Assembly (NCBI GenBank): GCA_963715675.1
Contig: OY970265.1
Location: 3,534,001-3,598,000 of the forward strand
From: DASVWZ01 sp963715675
Lineage (GTDB): Bacteria; Acidobacteriota; Terriglobia; Terriglobales; Acidobacteriaceae
Reading direction: 5' to 3'
DNA length: 64,000 bases
Below the pieces are notes generated by a model. The model was not told the DNA's origin. It saw nothing but the letters and a program-made list of their open reading frames with translations, and ran no database searches. The position numbers were made by a program, and so were the translations under genes. Numbering within the stretch: the stretch's first letter is position 1; every line of letters begins with the position of its first letter. This document shows, one piece after another, positions 15,679 through 23,037 of this stretch.

Positions 15679-16464
15679 ATGAAGTCACAAAGTTCCCGCC
15701 CCACCGCTAGACTTCCGCAATCCGTTCAACAAAGGCTTGACATGTATGCGCTGGCCGCCAGTTCGGCTCGACCGGGATTTTTCGAGAAGAGTTGCACCGG
15801 CGCTGCTGCGCTCACCGCTGGCGCAGGAATGCTTATGCTCCTACCCTCCGCCCAAGCCAGGATTGTCTACACCCCCGCGCATGTCCGTATTGGCGAGATG
15901 CATGCCCTGGACCTGAACCACGACGGCAAAACGGATTTCTTCCTCTACGACACGTTTTTCCACGGCACCACCCATAGCGTGACTTACTCAGGGTCCGATC
16001 TCGCGGTCGTGGGAGTGGAGCGGAATGGTGTCGTCGGAAATCGAAGTACGCATTATCTCGCGAAGCCCCTGCGAGCGGGAGCCAAGATCGGCACTAAGAA
16101 TGATTTCTATGGCGAGAGAATGGCCCTCAACCAGCATACCTCCCACGGCGGCCACGAAACCACCTCCGGGTTCTGGTTAAATGGGGGCAAAGGCGTCAAG
16201 AATCGTTACCTGGGTCTGCGCTTCACGATCAACGACAAAACGCATTATGGATGGGCTCGCCTCAATGTCAGTTTTTCGTCCCACATTATCACTGGCACGT
16301 TGACCGGCTACGCCTACGAAACGGTGCCGAATAAACCGATCATTGCGGGTAAGACGAAGGGGCCGGATGTCGTCACGCTCCAGCCCGCGACCCTTGGCCA
16401 CTTGGCACAAGGTGCTCCGGCGATTGCAAACGGGCGCGCGAAGCGAACTGCCGTGACTCACTAG
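15679..16464 (+). CDS. exported GWARL-family protein, paralogue 4
   Basis: 261 residues. It shares the family plan, but the conserved signal segment MYALAASSA (23-30) is interrupted by about 14 extra residues (RPGFFEKSC...) before the hydrophobic stretch LTAGAGMLMLLP resumes. Cleavage is likely after AQA (~60), then RIVYTPAH. The Ca loop DLNHDGKTD follows (78-86), then RYLGLRF, HYGWARLNV, GYAYETVPNKPI, KTKGPDVVT and tail TLGHLAQGAPAI ending in a basic segment. Last of the first array, convergent with the LysM/glycosidase-like gene. Whether the interrupted signal still works is unknown. Confidence 0.82.
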   Translation: MKSQSSRPTARLPQSVQQRLDMYALAASSARPGFFEKSCTGAAALTAGAGMLMLLPSAQARIVYTPAHVRIGEMHALDLNHDGKTDFFLYDTFFHGTTHSVTYSGSDLAVVGVERNGVVGNRSTHYLAKPLRAGAKIGTKNDFYGERMALNQHTSHGGHETTSGFWLNGGKGVKNRYLGLRFTINDKTHYGWARLNVSFSSHIITGTLTGYAYETVPNKPIIAGKTKGPDVVTLQPATLGHLAQGAPAIANGRAKRTAVTH

Positions 16465-16481
16465 GAGGAGACAGGGCGCCG

Positions 16482-17984
16482 TTACTTGCTCACGGCAGGT
16501 TGGGCCGCGGAGATTGCTGCACCCGACGTCAACCCCGCCTGGGCGATCGCCGGCAATTCATCTCCGCGATAGTACTGCCCCTTCGCGGCGCGCATCTCCG
16601 GCATAGCGGTAAAAGGCTTGCTGTAGTCGTTGGCGGCATTCCAGAACAGAAAGCCGATCCCGCTCTTATTCTTTGCGGTCTGGACCTGCACTTCGACATA
16701 TTTCGGCGAGTATGTCTTGGTACGCCAGTGAAAGGCTTGCAGCCACGGCCGGATCACCACTCCGCTGCCCTTGGTGATCAACTCGAAACGGTCCATGGAT
16801 TCGCCAATAAAGTGCTCCGGTGCGTCGCCCGGATGCGCGTATCCATCCATACCAAAGAAGTGCGACGGATAAATCATCGGCGACAGCACGTCACAGTACT
16901 TCGCCATCTTCACAATGTCCTGCCCGGTATGCCCGAGGTCAACCGGGCGCTGCCAGGCCATCACTCCAAAGACATCCAGCGACAGAAGCACGCCCGTGGG
17001 ATGCAGTTCGGCATACGCCTTCTGTAGAAAGTCCGCGATCACGTCCGACCGCTGCCACTTAGGGTGTTCGGTCTGGAACACGAAGCTGGCATCTTTCTGA
17101 TCGCCCTCGGCCGGAAAACGCACATAGTCGAACTGCACTTCATCCACGCCGGACTGCGCGGCTTTCTCGGCCAGCGCAATGTTGTATTCCTGCACTTTCG
17201 GCTGCGAAGGATCGGTCCACACCAGCTTGCCGTTCTCGCGCCAGGCCTGACCGCTCTTGTGCGCCTTCACTGCCAGTTCCGGATGCGTCGCCACCAGTCG
17301 CTCATCGCGGAAAATCGCCACCCGCGCAATAGCATGCAGATTCTGCGAATGCAGGAAGCGTACAAACTTCGGCAGGTTCCGAATCGGTGTATGATGATTG
17401 CCCGCCAGCGGATGGTCGAAAGGAATGCTCACACTGCCATCGCTGTCTTTGATATCGAATACCACCGCGTTTCCACCAACCTCGCGCCAATGTCGAATGA
17501 TTTTCAGCCCGCGATCGCTGTTCGCCATCAGGCCAGTCAGGTAAATTGCCCGAACTTCGAAGTCCCGCGGCACCGGCACCGTCTTCTCCACGATGGGCCC
17601 GTCCAGAATCCCCGGTACAATCAGTGGCTGGCCGGCCTTCAGAAACGTCCCCTGCGGATTTCCACTCGCCTTGCGGATCGCCTCGGTGAGTTCCGACGTG
17701 GTCAGGTACGAAGTTTGCGAAATGTAATGGCTGGCCACCATGGACAATGTCTCTCCCCGCTTCGCGGTATAAACAGTCGACCCCGGCGCGGCCACCACCG
17801 TAGCCGGAGCATTCAACGTCGCCGGCTTGGTTGCCGACGGCACCGTGGCCGAAGTCCGCAATAATGCGGCAGGTTGCCCGGCCTGTGCTGCAGCCGAAGC
17901 CACGTGAAAGGCTAAATACCAGAAAACAAAGCCGAAACAGGCAACCAGAGCGATTCCAACCCCAACCAGGCCAAGGCGACGCAA
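16482..17984 (-). CDS. LysM plus putative glycoside hydrolase (DUF4015) protein
   Basis: 500 residues. An N-terminal membrane anchor or signal (residues ~5-30) precedes an Ala/Thr-rich linker. A LysM-like peptidoglycan/chitin-binding module follows (~72-125, VYTAKRGETLSMVASHYI ... PLIVPG), then a DUF4015 putative glycosyl hydrolase barrel (~142-470). Barrel landmarks are AIYLTG, NAVVFDIKDSDG, VDEVQFDYVRFPAEG, LSLDVFG and LSPMIYPSHF; the acidic residues in FDIKD and FDYVRFP are the likely catalytic or substrate-binding positions. Probably a cell-wall-associated polysaccharide hydrolase acting outside the inner membrane. Divergent from the AAA ATPase gene. Confidence 0.8.
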   Translation of the reverse strand: MRRLGLVGVGIALVACFGFVFWYLAFHVASAAAQAGQPAALLRTSATVPSATKPATLNAPATVVAAPGSTVYTAKRGETLSMVASHYISQTSYLTTSELTEAIRKASGNPQGTFLKAGQPLIVPGILDGPIVEKTVPVPRDFEVRAIYLTGLMANSDRGLKIIRHWREVGGNAVVFDIKDSDGSVSIPFDHPLAGNHHTPIRNLPKFVRFLHSQNLHAIARVAIFRDERLVATHPELAVKAHKSGQAWRENGKLVWTDPSQPKVQEYNIALAEKAAQSGVDEVQFDYVRFPAEGDQKDASFVFQTEHPKWQRSDVIADFLQKAYAELHPTGVLLSLDVFGVMAWQRPVDLGHTGQDIVKMAKYCDVLSPMIYPSHFFGMDGYAHPGDAPEHFIGESMDRFELITKGSGVVIRPWLQAFHWRTKTYSPKYVEVQVQTAKNKSGIGFLFWNAANDYSKPFTAMPEMRAAKGQYYRGDELPAIAQAGLTSGAAISAAQPAVSK

Positions 17985-18002
17985 GTTCTTCCCCCTAAAG
18001 CG

Positions 18003-18357
18003 CTTCTGCCAAAGATCCTATTTTGCTGAGCTTTCACCGTGCCAGTTACGTCCGTCCATCTCCCTGCGGGCTCGTGTCGGGTAGTTCCAAAGGACTTCCC
18101 CTGTGCGCAAAGTATTTCCCTTTACATGCTCCCGACCGCCAAGGCAGGGGACGTTTTAGCATGGCCGTCCCCACTAAGTCTTGTAGACGCCGCACGATAG
18201 CCGTTCGCCTAGGATGGCTAGCCATTTGCTTTAAGGGAACATACTGACGGCGTGGGGCTGTCAAGGAGCATCCGAGGGATGACAAAATTTGTCGCCCCTG
18301 GAAGCGCGTTAAATAGCCACACGTCAAAGCACGAATGAAAGGTGCCAAGGAACAGGA
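18003..18357. other. intergenic region between divergent genes, with a short palindrome
   Basis: 355 bases between the DUF4015 gene (minus) and the AAA gene (plus). No gene is recognisable. GACAAAATTTGTC at 18281-18293 is a 6+1+6 palindrome 65 bases before the AAA start and could be a regulator site. No clear -35/-10 pair was found by eye. Confidence 0.4.
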
Positions 18358-19536
18358 ATGACGGCTCAGACCTCTATGAAGAACGTGCTCAACACCGTGC
18401 TTGATCCGACCCGTCGTAGCAACGATGCTCGTGACTTTGAAGTCACCCTGCGCCGCAAGATCGTCGGCCAGGATGCCGCGGTGGAAAAAGTCGTCGAAAT
18501 CTACCAGATGTTCCTCGCCGGCCTGAACGCGCCCGGCCGTCCGGTGGGCAACCTGCTGTTCCTGGGGCCGACCGGCTCCGGCAAGACTCGCGTCGTCGAG
18601 GCGATGTCCGAAGCCCTGTTTGGCGATGCCCGCGCCTGTATCAAGATCGATTGCGCCGAGTTCCAGCACTCCCACGAAATTGCGAAGCTGATCGGCTCGC
18701 CTCCGGGATACCTCGGCCATCGCGAGACGCATCCTCTGCTCACCCAGGAAGCGCTCAACCAGTGGCACACCGACACGCTGAAGCTCTCGATTCTGCTGTT
18801 CGACGAGATCGAGAAAGCTTCCGACTCACTCTGGCAGTTGCTGCTCGGCATTCTCGACAAGGCCACGTTGACCCTCGGCGATAACCGCCGCGTTGACCTT
18901 TCGCAGTGCATCATCATCATGACCTCGAACCTGGGCGCCAGTGAGATGAGCGGACTGGTCGGCGGTGGCTTCGGCTTCGCTCCCAAAGTGCAGCATGTCG
19001 ATGCCAGCCTCGATGAAAAAATTGACCGCACCGCGCTCGACGCTGCCCGCCGCAAGTTCACGCCCGAGTTCATGAACCGCATCGACAAAGTGGTCGTGTT
19101 CAAGACTCTTCGCGACCAGCACTTGCAGCAGATTCTGGAAATCGAACTCGGCATGGTGCAGCAGCGCATTCTCATGGCTTCGGCCGCAAATCAATTCGTT
19201 TTCAATTGCACGGCCGAAGTGAAAGGCCTGCTGCTGCGTGAAGGTTCAGACCCGAAATACGGCGCGCGTCACCTGAAGCGCGCCATCGAGCGCCACCTGG
19301 TATTTCCGCTGGCCAACCTGGTTGCCACCGGACAAGTGAAGCTCGGCGACTTCATCCGCGTCGATCTGAATCCCGAAGGCAGCCTGATGTTTGTGAAGGA
19401 AGCCGAAAACGCCATGGTGCCGCTGCTGATGGAACGCTACGGAGCCGCCTCGGCCGCTCCTCCGGCAGCCGCGCGTACCGCCCGCACTGTGGCCCGCCGC
19501 GAATTCGGCGCCAGCCCGCTGGGTGAAGTGAAATAA
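18358..19536 (+). CDS. AAA+ ATPase resembling the second ClpB/ClpA domain
   Basis: 392 residues: one AAA+ module of the ClpA/B C-terminal type with its D2-small domain. Walker A GPTGSGKT (70-77), Walker B ILLFDEIEK (DE at 149-150), sensor segment IIMTSNLGASEM, sensor-2 GARHLKRAIERHL. It lacks the ClpB N-domain, first AAA domain and coiled coil. No IGF/L loop for ClpP is obvious, so it is more likely a stand-alone remodeller than a protease partner. The C-terminal ~40 residues are Ala-rich and unstructured. Start after AAGGAACAGG. A rho-independent terminator lies downstream, so it is probably monocistronic. Confidence 0.85.
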   Translation: MTAQTSMKNVLNTVLDPTRRSNDARDFEVTLRRKIVGQDAAVEKVVEIYQMFLAGLNAPGRPVGNLLFLGPTGSGKTRVVEAMSEALFGDARACIKIDCAEFQHSHEIAKLIGSPPGYLGHRETHPLLTQEALNQWHTDTLKLSILLFDEIEKASDSLWQLLLGILDKATLTLGDNRRVDLSQCIIIMTSNLGASEMSGLVGGGFGFAPKVQHVDASLDEKIDRTALDAARRKFTPEFMNRIDKVVVFKTLRDQHLQQILEIELGMVQQRILMASAANQFVFNCTAEVKGLLLREGSDPKYGARHLKRAIERHLVFPLANLVATGQVKLGDFIRVDLNPEGSLMFVKEAENAMVPLLMERYGAASAAPPAAARTARTVARREFGASPLGEVK

Positions 19537-19586
19537 GTTTTTCTGTGGCAGGGGATCAACCCGTTTCCCCTGATAGGCAAGAACAG

Positions 19587-19615
19587 GCGCCGCCAACCAG
19601 CGGCGCTTTTCTTTT
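19587..19615 (+). terminator. rho-independent terminator of the AAA gene
   Basis: GCGCCGC (19587-19593) and GCGGCGC (19600-19606) form a perfect 7-bp GC stem with a 6-base loop, followed by TTTTCTTTT. It lies 50 bases after the stop codon. Confidence 0.85.
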
Positions 19616-20072
19616 GGGGGCAAGCGACAACGCCACGCTGAGAGAGCCGGCGCCGGCACCTCTACCAACTTGTCATCCCGACCAAGCCGTTGGATGAGCC
19701 GTGCGAATCCAACCGCGCGTGGAGGGACCTGCTGTCGCTTGGACGCGCCAAAACGGCAGCTTTCCACGCCGGAAGCCAACGAAAATGCTCACCCAACCCC
19801 AATTCCGGTGTACCATATGGCCTGCGGGAGAAGCTTCGCCCGGTCGGGATTTGAAGGGGCGCGGCTTCAGCCGCGCCGTTAGGTCGCCGAAAATGTGTTC
19901 GAGCCTTTGGCGCCCCAGGGTGAACAGCAACTGCGGAACGGTGCAGTCCGTCGTCCCCCTCCCGCTGTCATCCTGAGGCGGCGGAGTCCTTCGCAAAGCG
20001 AAGGACTCCCAACGAAGAGCCCGCCCTGAGCCGAATGGCGAAGGGATCTGTGCATCAAGGAGTAGCCCAAGC
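19616..20072. other. intergenic region without gene, ends in a dispersed repeat
   Basis: About 457 bases. Open frames here have no coding character. The right part contains a GTCATCCTGAG repeat copy (listed separately). No promoter for the GloVer gene stands out. Confidence 0.5.
19967..20055 (+). repeat. GTCATCCTGAG-type dispersed repeat, copy 2
   Basis: It starts GTCATCCTGAG at 19967 and ends with GAAGGGATCTG. Inside is a perfect 12-bp hairpin GGAGTCCTTCGC-AAA-GCGAAGGACTCC (19983-20009). Same element type as 13013-13070. It lies directly upstream of the GloVer gene, so it may be in its 5' leader. Confidence 0.6.
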
Positions 20073-21440
20073 ATGAACCCCAACCCGTGGTCCCGTCGCG
20101 CAGGTCGAGCATTGCTGATTGTCCTGGCAACGCTCGTAGCGGCCACCACCGCCTCGGCCGAGTGGAAGGAGCAAGTGCTGTACAGCTTCCAAGGCGGCAC
20201 CAATGACGGGGCTCTGCCTGTGGGCAAGGTGGTCTTCGACTCCAAGGGCAATCTCTATGGAGCTACCACGCAAGGCGGAGGTGAATGCCCTCCCGCTCAG
20301 TGCGGAACCGTTTTCCAGCTCACACCGCCAGCCAAAAGCGGCGATCCCTGGACTGAAACGGTGCTCTACATCTTCAAAGGGCGGAACAGTGGCGACGGCA
20401 ACGTGCCCGCCGGTGGCCTTGTAATGGACAACGCAGGCAACTTGTACGGGACCACGGGCTACGGCGGTACAGGAAACTGCGTTCTTTCAGGGACAAAGGT
20501 CGGTTGTGGCACCGTTTACGAATTGTCGCCGCCAGCCCAGCAGGGCGGAGCCTGGACGGAGACCATACTCTACAGCTTTCAAAGCGGCAAGGATGGTTAC
20601 CTACCGTGGGGCGACCTGGTCTTCGACGCCAAGGGCAACCTCTATGGGGCGACGGAGTTCGGCGGTGGCAAAGGGACCACCTGCAATCCCTACTATCAGT
20701 ATTGCGGCACAGTGTTCGAGTTGAGTCCGCCGAAGAATAAGGGCGGGCAGTGGAAGGAGAAGGTCCTGCACAGCTTTGCCAGCGGTACCGACGGAGCCAA
20801 TCCCAATGGGGGCTTGGTCTTTGACAAGGAGGGCGCGATCTACGGGACGACCCAATTTGGTGGCAATGACAACGGGTACTGCGGTTCTGGGGGTTGCGGC
20901 ACAGTGTTCGATCTCAGGCCACCGACCAAGAAAGGCGATGCGTGGTCGGAAAGGATCCTCTATCGGTTTAAGACCGATTCTGACGCTGCGGAGCCGGTCG
21001 CTGGACTCGTTTCCGACAGCGGCGGAAGCTTGTACGGAACAACGCTGGGCGGAGGGAACAGCGGGCTAGGAACTGTCTTTGCCCTAAAGCGAAGTTCGGG
21101 ATCCGTGTGGAAGGAGACCGTGCTATACCGGTTCGATTCCGGGAAGGACGGCGCCTGGCCAAGGGCGGGATTGAGTTTCAGGGGAGGCTTACTTTACGGC
21201 ACGACCAACCTTAGCGATGTGAGCAGGGGCAATGTCTTTCAGCTAAAGCCTCCGAAACGCAAAAAAGGTGTCTGGGAATTGACCGTTGTCTATGGCTTCG
21301 CGGGCGCGCCCGATGGCGCTTATCCTGCAGCATCTGTAATCTTCGACAAATCTGGCAATCTGTACAGCACAACCACGGAAGGTGGCACTGGAGGTTGCCC
21401 CAACCAAGGCTGTGGAACCGTGTTCGAACTCAGCCCATAG
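20073..21440 (+). CDS. exported GloVer-type tandem repeat protein
   Basis: 455 residues. Signal peptide (1-~29, ending ASAEW), then about eight beta-repeats of ~50 residues. Each has the pattern (V/I)LY.F....DG..P..GLV.D..GNLYG(T/A)T..GG......GTVF.L.PP. This matches the 'choice-of-anchor tandem repeat GloVer-containing' family, predicted to form a beta-propeller-like fold. Such proteins are secreted and abundant in Acidobacteria, with unknown ligands. Cys pairs (for example PPAQCGTV, GGCGTV) recur in several repeats. The start follows AGGAGTAGCCCAAGC. Confidence 0.85.
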   Translation: MNPNPWSRRAGRALLIVLATLVAATTASAEWKEQVLYSFQGGTNDGALPVGKVVFDSKGNLYGATTQGGGECPPAQCGTVFQLTPPAKSGDPWTETVLYIFKGRNSGDGNVPAGGLVMDNAGNLYGTTGYGGTGNCVLSGTKVGCGTVYELSPPAQQGGAWTETILYSFQSGKDGYLPWGDLVFDAKGNLYGATEFGGGKGTTCNPYYQYCGTVFELSPPKNKGGQWKEKVLHSFASGTDGANPNGGLVFDKEGAIYGTTQFGGNDNGYCGSGGCGTVFDLRPPTKKGDAWSERILYRFKTDSDAAEPVAGLVSDSGGSLYGTTLGGGNSGLGTVFALKRSSGSVWKETVLYRFDSGKDGAWPRAGLSFRGGLLYGTTNLSDVSRGNVFQLKPPKRKKGVWELTVVYGFAGAPDGAYPAASVIFDKSGNLYSTTTEGGTGGCPNQGCGTVFELSP

Positions 21441-21488
21441 GATTATCTACCATAACTCCGGAATCTAACGCCCCGTAGAATAATCCCC

Positions 21489-22403
21489 GTGCCCGAACTC
21501 CCCGACATCACCGTCTACATCGAAGCGCTCGAGAAGCGAATTCTGGGCCAAACGCTCCAGCGCGTTCAGATCATCGGACCGTTCCTGCTGCGCACCGCGG
21601 TGCCGCCCATCGCCAGCGTCGAAGGCAAGAAAGTCGTTCAGCTTCGCCGCGTGGGCAAGCGAATCGCGATTGGCCTGGAAGAAGATTTCTGGCTGGTTCT
21701 GCATCTCATGATCGCCGGACGCCTTCATTGGTACGAAAATAAAGCCAAAGCCTCGAAGGCCCGAGCTCTCGCCATCTTCGATTTTAGCAATGGAGCCTTG
21801 ACTCTGACCGAGGCCGGCTCGCAAAGACGCGCCTCGCTGCACGTGGTTTCCGGACCTGATGGCCTGCAAGCGCTCGATCCCGGCGGCGCTGAAATATCTG
21901 GACTGACTCGCGACAGCTTTGCCGCCATTCTTCAATCCGCCAACCACACTTTGAAACGAGCGCTCACCGATCCGCGCCTGTTCAGCGGCATAGGCCACGC
22001 CTATTCAGATGAAATTCTTTTTGAAGCGCGCCTGTCGCCGATTACGCTGACCCAAAAGCTCACCTCCGACCAAATCGACCGGCTCTTCGCCGCCACGCGC
22101 GCCGAGTTGACCAAGTGGGTCGAGCGGCTGCGTGTCGAGTCACGCGGCAAATTTCCTGAAAAGGTCACAGCCTTCCGCCCTGGCATGGCAGTTCATGGAC
22201 GATACAAAGAACCATGTCCGCGCTGCGGAACGAAAATTCAACGCATCCGTTACGCGGCCAACGAAACCAACTACTGTCCCACTTGCCAAACCGGCGGAAA
22301 ACTGCTGGCCGACCGCTCCCTGTCGCGGCTGTTACGCAAAGACTGGCCGCGAACCCTCGAAGAATTCGAAGGCCTCACCGCCAGCAAAAGAATTGATAAA
22401 TAA
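21489..22403 (+). CDS. mutM: formamidopyrimidine-DNA glycosylase family protein
   Basis: 304 residues, Fpg/Nei family base-excision repair glycosylase with AP-lyase activity. The N-terminus MPELPDITVY gives the catalytic Pro2 and Glu3. The beta-hairpin Lys lies in the VGKRIAIG region. The C-terminal zinc finger is complete (Cys243, Cys246, Cys263, Cys266). The start is GTG at 21489, needed so that Pro2 is exposed after Met removal. It is somewhat longer than E. coli MutM (269). The PDITVY start and the LLADRSLSRLL tail differ from classical MutM, so a Nei-like or acidobacterial subgroup specificity is possible. Confidence 0.87.
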   Translation: MPELPDITVYIEALEKRILGQTLQRVQIIGPFLLRTAVPPIASVEGKKVVQLRRVGKRIAIGLEEDFWLVLHLMIAGRLHWYENKAKASKARALAIFDFSNGALTLTEAGSQRRASLHVVSGPDGLQALDPGGAEISGLTRDSFAAILQSANHTLKRALTDPRLFSGIGHAYSDEILFEARLSPITLTQKLTSDQIDRLFAATRAELTKWVERLRVESRGKFPEKVTAFRPGMAVHGRYKEPCPRCGTKIQRIRYAANETNYCPTCQTGGKLLADRSLSRLLRKDWPRTLEEFEGLTASKRIDK

Positions 22404-22545
22404 AGACCGGCTCCCCTCGCGCCATTACCTTGGTTATTGCGCCGCTCGGGAATCCTGCGGAATCCCTCTCTAAATCGGAATAAAGTCAGGAAGGAAGCAG
22501 CGGGGGTCTCTTTCGGATATGTTCGCTGGCGAACAAAATGGCACC

Positions 22546-23025
22546 ATGAAAAAGATCTCAACCCCGCACATGGCTTGCGTCAAACCTTATCCTTTGGCTT
22601 CCCTGGCCTGTATGGTTCTCCTTTTCTTCTTGGTGCTGGTGACTGGAATAGGCCAGGCACATCCCATGTTCCTGGTGGTGCCGTGCGTAATGGGTGTCAT
22701 CGGATACTTCCACGGCAAATCCGTTCAGCGAAACCTGGTGGACGAGGTGTACGACTGCGGAGATTCGCTTCGCATTCGCAAGGGCCGCGAAGAAGACACA
22801 ATTCCGCTTTCTAATATCATGAACGTCAACTTCAACACGCCGCCCGCGCGGATTACCCTGACACTGGCCGTGCCGGGAAAGTTCGGATCAGAAATCGCCT
22901 TCGTTCCGCCACCCAAAATCTACTTCGGCGCGGTCCCCGAAGATGAGGTCGCCACCGACCTGCTCGCGCGCGTGATTGCCAGCCGCAGTTCGTCCAAGTC
23001 ATTCGCCAAATCCAGCAGCGCCTAA
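22546..23025 (+). CDS. small membrane protein of unknown function
   Basis: 159 residues from ATG 22546; an in-frame ATG at 22519 would add nine residues, and neither has a good ribosome binding site. Two transmembrane helices (about residues 16-36 and 40-57) are followed by a soluble C-terminal domain with beta-strands around DSLRIRKGREEDTIPLSNI and PARITLTLAV, resembling a membrane-anchored PH-like fold. The family is not recognised. Convergent with the M13 peptidase gene. Confidence 0.65.
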   Translation: MKKISTPHMACVKPYPLASLACMVLLFFLVLVTGIGQAHPMFLVVPCVMGVIGYFHGKSVQRNLVDEVYDCGDSLRIRKGREEDTIPLSNIMNVNFNTPPARITLTLAVPGKFGSEIAFVPPPKIYFGAVPEDEVATDLLARVIASRSSSKSFAKSSSA

Positions 23026-23037
23026 CCGTCCGCGCCG

